This document shows, piece by piece, positions 1 to 6,303 of a stretch of 6,674 nucleotides of DNA (its first letter is position 1; each line of letters begins with the position of its first letter). Below the pieces are notes generated by a model. The model made no database searches and was not told the DNA's origin. It saw only the letters and a list, made by a program, of their open reading frames with translations. This stretch comes from an uncultured bacterium. GTDB taxonomy: Bacteria > Bacillota > Clostridia > Oscillospirales > Ruminococcaceae. The stretch lies in assembly GCA_905214265.1 (NCBI GenBank), contig CAJMLQ010000152.1, forward strand, positions 1-6,674, in the 5' to 3' direction. The translations under genes were made by a program, and so were the position numbers.

Positions 1-126
1 CCGATGGAGGCCGAAGGGCAGGCCGCAGAGTATCCAGAGCCATACATAGTCCAGCTCGCCGCCCTTCATGTAGGCGAATTTGAAAACGCAGTACAGAATC
101 AGGGCCGCCGCCACGGGTAGCACACT
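1..126 (-). pseudogene. Fragment of a DUF6050-like membrane protein, N-terminus missing
   Basis: Read on the minus strand, one frame is open from an in-frame TAA at 129..127 to the left edge (42 codons). It encodes a hydrophobic stretch beginning LPVAAALILY, then FAYMKGGELDY and LWILCGLPFG. From memory this resembles the N-terminal half of small multi-span proteins (DUF6050-like) found in Tn1549-type conjugative elements of Clostridia. Family members normally have about ten residues with a start Met before the LPVA motif. Here that part is replaced by unrelated AT-rich DNA with a stop. A GTG at 123..121 is possible as a start, but no ribosome binding site precedes it. I read this as a gene broken at its 5' end by insertion or rearrangement. 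The 3' part lies outside the window. The family name is a recollection, not a search result. Confidence 0.5.
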
Positions 127-318
127 TTATACCAACAAGCATTTTTACATTTTCGGGCAAGGGACCTGAAAATAGGAAAAATCCGCAAGTGGGTACTCAC
201 TTGCTGTGCTTGCTATCGCTATCGTTTCTTTTTTCGTACCTAAGTAATCCCGAAACACTCACTTTAGCTACCTTTGAGGGAAGATAAAATTTTTATTTGA
301 AATATTAATATACTCCCC
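127..318. other. AT-rich non-coding stretch between the membrane-protein fragment and tetR
   Basis: No convincing gene is seen on either strand. Short open frames exist but have no start codon with a ribosome binding site. The stretch carries the near-palindrome at 185-204 and the left arm of the inverted repeat at 308-360. Its composition differs from both neighbours, which suggests a junction between two DNA segments. Confidence 0.5.
185..204. repeat. 20-bp near-perfect palindrome (GCAAGTG ... CACTTGC)
   Basis: The arms GCAAGTGGGT and ACTCACTTGC pair at 9 of 10 positions, the exception being a G/T pair. There is no loop, so a dimeric protein site is more likely than a terminator. The core AGTGGGTACTCACT resembles sites often seen upstream of HxlR-type regulators in Firmicutes; that comparison is from memory and weak. 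No HxlR gene lies in the window, so this may be a leftover promoter region. Confidence 0.5.
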
Positions 319-360
319 CTACGAAAGAAAAATCAAAAGTCTTTCATAGAGGGAGTATAT
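308..360 (-). terminator. Long inverted repeat at the 3' end of tetR, possible terminator
   Basis: The arms 308-327 and 341-360 match at 18 of 20 positions around a 13-base loop. In the leftward transcript the second arm ends in GUAUAU followed by UAAUAUUU, a poor but usable U-rich tail. The arms overlap the end of tetR: the first arm read encodes IYSLYER and the second contains the TAG stop. A stop codon inside the stem is unusual for an intrinsic terminator, so a small inserted repeat is an alternative. Confidence 0.5.
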
Positions 361-957
361 CGGTTCATGATATCGTTCCTTGTTTTCTGTTCTTTTTTTA
401 ATCACGTTTGGTATGGAGTTTTGCAAGATTAGCAGGATGTAATCCATTAACTCCTGGCGGCCGCGGCGTTCGCTGCCCTGAAAATAATTGATCAGCATCC
501 CGGCCAGTGCTTCTGTATAGAAAGTTGTAAGAAAGTCTTTGAAGTCATCGTCAACAACTGCCCCTATCTTGTCTGCAACGCTATCTATAATGGAGCGTAC
601 CACACTATACAGATCCGTCAGAAAAAAGCGCTTCATTTCATCCCGTCCCATGGAATCATAGGCGCAGTTTATAATGTGCTTGTTGGCATCCACATAATCG
701 ATCACAAAGGCAAGGGCCTCTTCGGGGTTTACAAGCAAATCAAAATTTTTAACCACCTCAATCGCTTCCTGTTCCAGCATCCATTTCAGCAGAGCATAGA
801 TATCTTCAAAGTGATAATAGAAGGTTTTACGGTTGACACCGCAGTCTTTTATAATCTCGCTTACGGTAATTTTGGAAAGGGGCTTTGTTCCCATTGCCTT
901 TTTCAAAGACTCCGCAAGCGTTTTCTTTGTGTTTAGAGAAGTAACTTCATGATTCAT
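319..957 (-). CDS. TetR/AcrR family transcriptional regulator
   Basis: A 212-residue DNA-binding repressor-type protein of normal TetR length. The N-terminal helix-turn-helix is clear at about residues 29-58, with KITVSEIIKDCGVNRKTFYY followed by HF, the classic TetR recognition-helix ending. The C-terminal part, about residues 70-190, is helical and resembles the TetR_C_8 ligand and dimer domain of DhaS-like regulators. The start was set at 957 because AGGAGG lies 6 bases upstream; an in-frame ATG at 1008 lacks a ribosome binding site and would place start and leader upstream of the -10 box. It is divergent from the oleate hydratase remnant and the MMPL operon, so it probably represses them and itself. 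The ligand is unknown; a fatty acid or other amphiphile is inferred from the neighbours. The last 13 or so residues lie in an inverted repeat and may not be ancestral. Confidence 0.92.
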   Translation of the reverse strand: MNHEVTSLNTKKTLAESLKKAMGTKPLSKITVSEIIKDCGVNRKTFYYHFEDIYALLKWMLEQEAIEVVKNFDLLVNPEEALAFVIDYVDANKHIINCAYDSMGRDEMKRFFLTDLYSVVRSIIDSVADKIGAVVDDDFKDFLTTFYTEALAGMLINYFQGSERRGRQELMDYILLILQNSIPNVIKKRTENKERYHEPIYSLYERLLIFLS

Positions 958-962
958 ATACG

Positions 963-969
963 TCCTCCT
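963..969 (-). promoter_or_regulatory. Ribosome binding site fixing the tetR start
   Basis: On the minus strand this reads AGGAGGA. The AGGAGG core ends 6 bases before the ATG at 957. It decides for the 212-residue protein over the longer frame beginning at 1008. Confidence 0.85.
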
Positions 970-988
970 AAAAATCTCCCTTAAATTT

Positions 989-1016
989 ATTATACACTTG
1001 TCCGTCAAATGTTCAA
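989..1016 (-). promoter_or_regulatory. Predicted sigma-A promoter of tetR
   Basis: On the minus strand, TTGAAC (1016..1011) and a perfect TATAAT (994..989) are separated by 16 bases. Transcription would start near 982, about 25 bases before the tetR ATG. A TTGTCCGTCAA half-palindrome (998-1008) fills the spacer, so a regulator bound there would block the promoter and autoregulation is likely. Confidence 0.65.
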
Positions 1017-1119
1017 TGGATAAATTCGGCCAATTGTCCGGTATAAATCAATCTTTAAATTTTACCATCAAACCCATTGCGTTTGTCCGAGTTCTCCCCA
1101 AATCAGAGCTGTTTGACCG
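998..1119. promoter_or_regulatory. Cluster of TTGnCCG half-sites, candidate TetR operators
   Basis: TTGTCCG occurs three times on the plus strand (998-1004, 1034-1040, 1083-1089), and TTGACCG follows at 1113-1119. Two copies form inverted repeats: TTGTCCGTCAA at 998-1008 (nearly palindromic) and CGGCCAA/TTGTCCG at 1027-1040 (6 of 7 pairs). The sites cover the tetR promoter spacer, the middle of the divergent region and the likely -35 of the rightward promoter. That is the distribution expected for the neighbouring TetR protein. Binding is inferred. Confidence 0.5.
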
Positions 1120-1148
1120 TTTTATGTTTATGCTTGTTATTCTACAAT
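1113..1148 (+). promoter_or_regulatory. Probable rightward promoter for ohyA and the transporter operon
   Basis: TTGACC (1113-1118) is a good -35. The -10 is less clear: TATTCT at 1138-1143 gives a 19-base spacer, while TACAAT at 1143-1148 is a better hexamer but too far from this -35. An inverted repeat with arms 1114-1124 (TGACCGTTTTA) and 1173-1183 (TATAACGGTCA), 10 of 11 matched, brackets the core. With the ohyA reading frame dead, this promoter may still drive the downstream genes if transcripts read through about 1 kb. Confidence 0.4.
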
Positions 1149-1194
1149 TCAATTATAAAAGCAAAGACCATCTATAACGGTCATACCAAAGATC

Positions 1195-1202
1195 AAGGAG
1201 GT
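1195..1202 (+). promoter_or_regulatory. Ribosome binding site of the ohyA remnant
   Basis: AAGGAGGT lies 6 bases before the ATG at 1209 and is a near-perfect anti-16S match. It places the ancestral start at 1209 and excludes the non-homologous in-frame extension back to 1077. Confidence 0.8.
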
Positions 1203-1208
1203 CATCGC

Positions 1209-2015
1209 ATGAAAAATTACGACAGAATTACGGCCCACAAACCTGAGAGCATTGAGCTGAAAAAGGCACATATTGTTGGAGGTGGCATCGCCGGTCTTGT
1301 AACCGCTGTGTTTCTGATTGATGATGGCTATATGCCTGGTAGGAACGTGACCATTTATGAGCAACTGTCCGATGTAGGCGGCAGTATGGATGGTACGCGC
1401 AACGAACACGGCTATCTTTGCCGGGACGAGCGAGAACCGGAGCCCAATATGGAGTGTTTGTGGTATCTATGCAACAAAATTTCCTCCATTGACACGCCGG
1501 GCCGCACCGTACTGGAGGAAACCGTAGAGGCGAACAACGAGCACAGAATTGTGGTAAAAGGGCGCGCACTGTATAAGTAGGGCTAGGTCTATGAACAGAT
1601 CAAGGATTTCCGGATGTCCAAAGAGCTGTCCGCGAAAATGGTGGAGATGATGGTGACGCCGGAATCCGAATTGGAGGATGTGACAATCGACGAGTCCTTT
1701 GGTGAAACTGTGCCGGAATTGTATCAATCCAGTATGTGGATTGATCGAGATGAAGCGGTATATGATCCGCTTTATCCAGCACCTGCCCGGCATTGAAGAA
1801 CTGCGTGGCCAGGTAGAGACCAAGCATAACGAGTATGACGCCATCATCAAGCCCACCAAGAAATGGCTGTTGGATCGGGGCGTGACCATCCTGACCGGCT
1901 GCACTGTCACAGACCTGAATATGGATGCGGACTGCAACACGGTACATAGCATTCAGGCTCGCAGGGACGGGGGACGGGGCGGAAATGCATACGAGTTTGC
2001 TCCCCGAAAAGGAAA
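1209..2015 (+). pseudogene. ohyA: Oleate hydratase remnant (myosin-cross-reactive antigen family)
   Basis: The intact family enzyme is a FAD-dependent hydratase of about 570-640 residues that adds water to cis-9 unsaturated fatty acids. Here only the N-terminal part is left, in three pieces. Piece 1 (1209-1577) has the FAD loop GGGIAG at residues 24-29, GGSMDG at 57-62 and EREPEPNMECLW near 74-85, matching the family's REMENHFECLW region with its catalytic Glu. Two TAG codons follow at 1578 and 1584, in a K-x-G-x-VYEQIKDFRMSKEL context where Gln would fit, so both look like CAG to TAG changes. Piece 2 resumes in the same frame to about 1742 (ELYQSSMW). Piece 3 continues in another frame from 1747 (EMKRYMIRFIQHLPGIE ... 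NEYDAIIKPTK ... LTGCTVTDL), with roughly 14 residues lost at the join. Homology fades near 2005-2015, so more than half the enzyme is absent. It cannot make an active hydratase. It probably once headed the operon below. Confidence 0.88.
1966..1979 (+). repeat. 7-bp tandem duplication GACGGGG x2 inside the ohyA remnant
   Basis: GACGGGG is present twice without a gap. Removing one copy would join the upstream frame to a downstream reading RRDGAEMHTSLLPE, which fits the charged/beta pattern after the TVTD region of oleate hydratases at least as well as the uninterrupted reading. It is therefore probably another frameshift lesion, though the homology is thin here. Confidence 0.4.
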
Positions 2016-2054
2016 CGCTAAGTTACCAATCAAAATTAAGGGTTTCCAATCGTA

Positions 2055-2086
2055 AAGCGGGGCGCGATGTTTTCCGCATCCCGCTT
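2055..2086 (+). terminator. GC-rich hairpin between the ohyA remnant and the transporter operon
   Basis: The arms AAGCGGGGCGCG and CGCATCCCGCTT pair at 11 of 12 positions if one G-T wobble is counted, around an 8-base loop. The downstream sequence ATTATCATATT is only moderately T-rich, so termination would be partial. It sits just after the point where ohyA homology ends and may have belonged to a gene lost in the same deletion. Confidence 0.4.
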
Positions 2087-2132
2087 ATTATCATATTCCA
2101 TCGGGCCGAATTGGATTGGATCATATACTTGT

Positions 2133-2142
2133 AAAAGGAGGT
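2133..2142 (+). promoter_or_regulatory. Ribosome binding site supporting a GTG start
   Basis: AAAAGGAGGT ends 6 bases before GTG at 2149 and has no better downstream start. This favours the GTG over the TTG at 2116, which lies upstream of the site itself. Confidence 0.75.
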
Positions 2143-2148
2143 GCTCAA

Positions 2149-2496
2149 GTGCTCAGGAGAAAATATCGTATTCAAATGCAGACGCCGCTTGGTAATCGTT
2201 CCGGAACACTAGAAGTACAAATTGAAAAAGATAAAATCAAGGGGCATCTGGATGTGCTGAAGCATTTGGAACCGTTTGAAGGAAGCATTGACGAGAACGG
2301 GCGTTGCAGCATCAGCGGTATTCTGGTCACCCTTATGAGTTCCATTCCCTATACTGCCGCCGGCCAGATCACTCCAGATTCTTTGCATTTATCCTTGAAA
2401 GGCGGACGGAACCTGTTTCCAATCACGGGAACCATTTGTCAGGAGGAAATGATGAACGGCTCCGCCAAAGCTGCAAAGGAGTGTGAATGCTTATGA
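2149..2496 (+). CDS. Small unrecognised protein, beta-rich, coupled to the MMPL gene
   Basis: A 115-residue protein with no signal peptide or membrane segment, so probably cytoplasmic. I do not recognise a named family. The pattern is a series of short alternating strands separated by glycine turns: YRIQMQTPLG, SGTLEVQI, IKGHLDVL, FEGSID, CSISGILVTL, YTAAGQI, LHLSLKGG, LFPITGTI. This suggests a small beta-barrel or calycin-like fold, an inference from pattern only. Proteins of this look are, as far as I recall, seen before MMPL transporters in Clostridia, without a described role. The start is GTG with a strong ribosome binding site. Its last 10 bases overlap the transporter start and the transporter's ribosome binding site lies inside this gene, so the two are probably translationally coupled. 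A lipid-binding or regulatory accessory role for the pump is possible but unproven. Confidence 0.78.
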   Translation: MLRRKYRIQMQTPLGNRSGTLEVQIEKDKIKGHLDVLKHLEPFEGSIDENGRCSISGILVTLMSSIPYTAAGQITPDSLHLSLKGGRNLFPITGTICQEEMMNGSAKAAKECECL

Positions 2497-4943
2497 GTGA
2501 ACAGTCGCCCAAAAAAGACGGAAACAGCTTTATGATGAAGCTTGCCACCTTTATCGTGGATAAGCGGAATCTGTTCTTTTTGATCACAATTATAGCCATC
2601 ATTTTCTCTGTCATATCCCGAAACTGGATCACGGTAGAGAACGAGCTGGCAGAGTACCTGCCGGCTCATTCGGAAGCCAGACAGGGTCTGGATGTCATGG
2701 AGGATCAGTTTATTACTTACGGTAATGCTCGGGTCATGGTGGCCAACGTTACCCTGTCGCGGGCAGAAAAACTGCATGACGCAATCTCTGAGCTGGACGG
2801 CGTGCAAAGCGTCACCTTTGATAAGGATGAGGACTATCAAGATGTATCCGCGCTGTATACTGTCACTTTTGACTACGCCGATACAGATGATCAGTGTCTG
2901 GAAGCGTTGGAGCAGGTGGAAGCGGTGGTTTCGTCGGAGGACTATTATATCTCCACCGAGTTGGGCGACCAGCTGGCAGAGATTCTGGACAGTGAGGTCA
3001 GCGTCATCATGGTATGGGTAGCGGTAATCGTCATCGCCGTGCTGTGCTTGACCTCCCAGACCTGGGCGGAGGTGCCGGTGCTGCTTTTGACCTTCGTCAC
3101 TGCTATGATTCTGAATTTGGGAAGCAACTTTTTGTTGGGGACGATCTCTTTTGTATCCAATTCCGTGACCAGCATTTTGCAACTGGCACTGTCCCTGGAT
3201 TACGCAGTCATCCTGTGCAATCGCTTTAAAGAGGAACATCAGACGCTACCACTGCGGGAGGCAGTCATTGTGGCGCTGAGCAAGGGTATCCCGGAGATAG
3301 GGGCCAGCAGCCTGACCACCATCGGCGGACTGGTTGCCATGATGTTCATGCAGTTCAAGATTGGCCCGGATATGGCCATCTGCCTGATAAAAGCCATCCT
3401 GTATGCGCTTTTATCTGTGTTTGTTTTCATGCCGGGATTATTGATGTTGTTCGGTCCATTGATGGAAAAAACAGCACACCGTAACTTTATCCCGAAAATT
3501 CCCTTTGTCGGAAAGTTTGCCTATGCCACAAGATTTATAGTACCACCGCTGTTCCTCGCCGTGTTGGTTCTGGCATTTAACCTATCCGGCGACTGTCCCT
3601 ATGCCTATGGCTACAGCATTCTGGACACGCCGAAACTAAATACGACACAGATTGCGGAAAACAGAATTGAGGATACCTTTGGTGCGGAGAACTATGTGGC
3701 TCTGGTGGTCCCCAGCGGAGATTACGATGCCGAGCGAAAGCTGCTGAAGGAATTGGATACCTTTGACCAGGTAGACTACACCATGGGCCTTTCCAATGTG
3801 GAGGCTATGGACGGCTATATGCTGGCGGATAAACTGACTCCAAGGCAATTTGCAGAGCTGACGGATTTGGACTATGAAGTAGCCCAGATGGTGTATGCGG
3901 CGTATGCCGCAAAAAATAAGGATTACGGTGAGATAGTGGGAAGCCTATCCACCTACAGCATTCCGCTGATCGACATTCTGCTGTTCGCCTGTGATCAGAT
4001 AGACTCCGGCATTGTCACACTGGATGATGAGCAGGCGGACCTGCTGAACGAGGCAAAGACCATGATGGAGAGCGGCAAAAATCAGCTGCAGGGCGAGGAT
4101 TACAACCGTATCCTGGTCTATCTGAACCTCCCGGTCAGCGGTGATGAAACATACGCCTTTTTGGATACTTTGCGGGATACGGCAAAAATTTATTATCCCG
4201 ACGGGAACATCTATGTTGTCGGTGAATCTACAACGGAATATGATTTCCAGAAATCTTTTGAACGGGACAATCTGGTGGTCACGGTCGTGTCGCTCCTGAT
4301 CGTTCTGGTCGTTCTGCTGTTTACCTTTAAGTCTGCGGGTATGCCGCTGCTGCTGATCCTGGTGATCCAGGGCGCAATCTGGATCAACTTCTCCATTCCC
4401 ACCATCACCGGGAATTATATCTTCTTTATGAGCTATCTGGTTGTCAGCTCCATTCAGATGGGTGCCAATATCGACTATGCCATTGTGATAGCCAGCCGAT
4501 TCAACGAGCTGAAGAACGAGATGAATCACCGGCAGGCAATCATCGAAACCATGAATTTTGCTTTCCCGACCATCATTACCTCCGGTACGGTTCTGTCTTT
4601 GGCAGGCATTCTGGTTGGCCGAATGACTTCTGACGCTGCCATTGTGGGCATCGGCAGTATCGGTCGGGGCACCATCATCTCCATGATTCTGGTCATGTTT
4701 GTCCTGCCGCAGATTCTGCTGCTGGGCAGTAAAATTGTTGACAAGACCTCGTTCTCCATGCCGATCAAGGAGCAGACAGCCAGTGCCAGCGGCCGTGTTC
4801 GGATTGAGGGCATGGTCCGCGGTGAAATTCGCGGCACCATCATCGGCACCGTACGCGCCACGGTGGACGGCGATGTAAACCTGAAGGTGATCTCCGGCTC
4901 AGTGGCCGAGGAAGGAGCGGAAGATGAAACGGTCGAAGTTTAA
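2487..4943 (+). CDS. MMPL/RND family transporter, fatty-acid or lipid exporter type
   Basis: An 818-residue inner-membrane pump with the full RND duplication. TM1 is at about 29-44, a first extracytoplasmic domain at 45-169, TM2-6 at about 170-323, TM7 at about 348-366, a second extracytoplasmic domain at 367-594 and TM8-12 at about 595-747. Each half carries the Asp-Tyr pair that forms the proton relay in MmpL proteins: SLDYAVILCNRF (D238, Y239) in TM4 and NIDYAIVIASRF (D663, Y664) in TM10. This indicates a proton-driven, probably active pump. MMPL members export lipids, fatty acids or hydrophobic toxins; the substrate here is inferred from the TetR and oleate hydratase context. After TM12 comes an odd tail (769-804) with glycines every 4-9 residues. 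AAAGGAG precedes the ATG at 2487 by 5 bases; ATG 2493, an ATGA overlap, is the alternative start. It overlaps both neighbours. Confidence 0.93.
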   Translation: MLMSEQSPKKDGNSFMMKLATFIVDKRNLFFLITIIAIIFSVISRNWITVENELAEYLPAHSEARQGLDVMEDQFITYGNARVMVANVTLSRAEKLHDAISELDGVQSVTFDKDEDYQDVSALYTVTFDYADTDDQCLEALEQVEAVVSSEDYYISTELGDQLAEILDSEVSVIMVWVAVIVIAVLCLTSQTWAEVPVLLLTFVTAMILNLGSNFLLGTISFVSNSVTSILQLALSLDYAVILCNRFKEEHQTLPLREAVIVALSKGIPEIGASSLTTIGGLVAMMFMQFKIGPDMAICLIKAILYALLSVFVFMPGLLMLFGPLMEKTAHRNFIPKIPFVGKFAYATRFIVPPLFLAVLVLAFNLSGDCPYAYGYSILDTPKLNTTQIAENRIEDTFGAENYVALVVPSGDYDAERKLLKELDTFDQVDYTMGLSNVEAMDGYMLADKLTPRQFAELTDLDYEVAQMVYAAYAAKNKDYGEIVGSLSTYSIPLIDILLFACDQIDSGIVTLDDEQADLLNEAKTMMESGKNQLQGEDYNRILVYLNLPVSGDETYAFLDTLRDTAKIYYPDGNIYVVGESTTEYDFQKSFERDNLVVTVVSLLIVLVVLLFTFKSAGMPLLLILVIQGAIWINFSIPTITGNYIFFMSYLVVSSIQMGANIDYAIVIASRFNELKNEMNHRQAIIETMNFAFPTIITSGTVLSLAGILVGRMTSDAAIVGIGSIGRGTIISMILVMFVLPQILLLGSKIVDKTSFSMPIKEQTASASGRVRIEGMVRGEIRGTIIGTVRATVDGDVNLKVISGSVAEEGAEDETVEV
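4912..4917 (+). promoter_or_regulatory. Ribosome binding site of the secreted protein, inside the transporter gene
   Basis: AAGGAG ends 6 bases before ATG 4924 and lies within the last codons of the MMPL gene. With the 20-base overlap it points to translational coupling of pump and secreted protein and fixes the start just before the signal peptide. Confidence 0.75.
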
Positions 4944-6303
4944 CAGACTCATCGCATTTCTATTAGTTGCGTCACTCATAGTATCTATGATTCTCTCTCT
5001 GGCTCCGGTTGCGTTTGCTGCCGGAGATCCGGAGGTCATATACATAAATACAGCCGAAGATTTTGCGGAGCTGGCAGAACGCTGCACTTTGGATACCTGG
5101 TCTCAGGGGAAAAGAGTCATTCTCCAGGCGGATATTTCGCTGTCAGATGCTGAGTTCTCAACCATTCCTACATTTGGCGGCACATTCGACGGGAACGGCC
5201 GCACCATAAGCGGTTTGAAAATTACCCACAGTGAGACGCCAAACGGATTATTTGGCATTTTACAGGAACAGGCGGTTGTCAAAAATTTGAAAGTCAGCGG
5301 AGGCCTCGTTTCCTCCGGAGACAGTAGCAATGTTGGCGGTATCGTTGGCGAAAACTATGGCATGGTAACCGGATGCACTTTCACAGGGAATGTATCAGGT
5401 GAAAGCAATGTGGGAGGTATTGTCGGCATCAACGCTGTGACCGGTCAAATCCTTGCGTGCAGGGCAAGCGGCTCCATTGTTGGAGATAAAATGACGGGCG
5501 GCATTGCCGGATGCAATTTGGGCGTAATTGGAACCTGCCAAAACAGTGCGTATGTGAATACTGTCAGCGTTGATCCGACACTTAGCCCGGAGGATATCAA
5601 ACTTGATTTTTCCCTGGATGTTTCCAAACTTTCCTCTATGGATACCAGCACATCGGCATCGGATACCGGCGGGATTGCGGGGTATTCGTCGGGGATTGTG
5701 TCAGACTGCGCTAACAATGCGCCGATCGGATATCCCCATATCGGCTACAATGTAGGCGGAATCGTTGGCTGCAGCTGCGGCTATATCCACGCCTGTGAAA
5801 ACAACGCGGATATCTTTGGCCGTAAAGATGTCGGCGGCATTGCAGGGCAAATGGAGCCATATATCGCTCAGAATATTTCGGAAAGCACCCTTGCCAAGCT
5901 GGAGCAGCAGCTCGATGAGCTGGATGTCATACTGGCTACGGCTTTGAATGACGCCAATGCGGGGGTTGGAACCGTGACCTCCAGACTGAACCGGATTGCA
6001 GACTATCTGGACAGTGCCGCAGGCGCGGCCAGTAACATCCGGACATATGGCAGTGTCACCAGCACAGTGACCGGGAGCGGTGATGCGGATAGCAATGGCA
6101 GCGTTACTGTAACTCCGCCTCAAATGGAGGTGGAAGGAAGCAGTGAAACCGTCGGAGGTGTAGGTGGAGGTGTCACTTCCGGTAGTCAGATTACCGGAGG
6201 CGGAGGAACTGCAGAGGGTGGCGAAATGACCGAAACCGGAGGAAGCATTGGAGTTGGAGGGATCGCTGGCGCCGAGGAAAGCACCGGGATGGTGGAATCA
6301 TAG
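4924..6303 (+). CDS. Secreted GLUG-repeat and coiled-coil protein, N-terminal part of a frameshifted gene
   Basis: An exported protein, 459 residues before an in-frame TAG. The signal peptide is residues 1-33: KRSK, a hydrophobic core, then APVAFAA with cleavage before GDPE. Residues 36-125 form the entry to a beta-helix (FGGTFDGNGRTISGL, GLFGIL). GLUG-type repeats follow: NVGGIVGENYG (136), NVGGIVGINAV (162), TGGIAGCNLG (191), TGGIAGYSSG (248), NVGGIVGCSCG (276) and VGGIAGQ (303), most with a cysteine about ten residues on. Residues 321-372 are a predicted coiled coil (LAKLEQQLDELDVIL), then a Gly/Ser/Thr-rich linker to the stop. GLUG proteins are usually surface or secreted and often adhesive or protease-like; no catalytic site is visible here. 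It overlaps the pump gene by 20 bases, so a shared envelope role is likely. The stop is probably an artefact or mutation, because the same protein continues in the frame read at 6285-6674. Confidence 0.88.
   Translation: MKRSKFNRLIAFLLVASLIVSMILSLAPVAFAAGDPEVIYINTAEDFAELAERCTLDTWSQGKRVILQADISLSDAEFSTIPTFGGTFDGNGRTISGLKITHSETPNGLFGILQEQAVVKNLKVSGGLVSSGDSSNVGGIVGENYGMVTGCTFTGNVSGESNVGGIVGINAVTGQILACRASGSIVGDKMTGGIAGCNLGVIGTCQNSAYVNTVSVDPTLSPEDIKLDFSLDVSKLSSMDTSTSASDTGGIAGYSSGIVSDCANNAPIGYPHIGYNVGGIVGCSCGYIHACENNADIFGRKDVGGIAGQMEPYIAQNISESTLAKLEQQLDELDVILATALNDANAGVGTVTSRLNRIADYLDSAAGAASNIRTYGSVTSTVTGSGDADSNGSVTVTPPQMEVEGSSETVGGVGGGVTSGSQITGGGGTAEGGEMTETGGSIGVGGIAGAEESTGMVES

Noticed and set aside
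1077..1208. N-terminal extension of the oleate hydratase frame to an upstream start
   Set aside because: The extension has no family similarity, overlaps the promoter region, and AAGGAGGT clearly serves the ATG at 1209.
1578..1586. Reassignment of TAG to glutamine, which would restore the ohyA frame
   Set aside because: The same gene also has a frameshifting deletion and loss of its C-terminal half, and tetR and the secreted protein frame end in TAG, so simple decay is the better explanation.
2439..3239. Long minus-strand open frame (266 codons) opposite the start of the transporter
   Set aside because: It is antisense to the clearly coding MMPL gene, rich in His/Gln as mirror frames often are, with no ribosome binding site or recognisable domain.
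3945..4529. Minus-strand open frame of 194 codons inside the transporter
   Set aside because: Mirror of the MMPL coding frame; low-complexity His/Asp/Gln composition and no homology that I recognise.
5329..5871. DNA repeat array
   Set aside because: The repetition is at protein level (GLUG repeats); the DNA units diverge and vary in length, so it is neither a CRISPR nor a tandem DNA repeat.
6280..6303. Programmed -1 ribosomal frameshift in the secreted protein
   Set aside because: No X XXY YYZ slippery heptamer in the correct phase and no evident downstream stem; one missing G explains it more simply.
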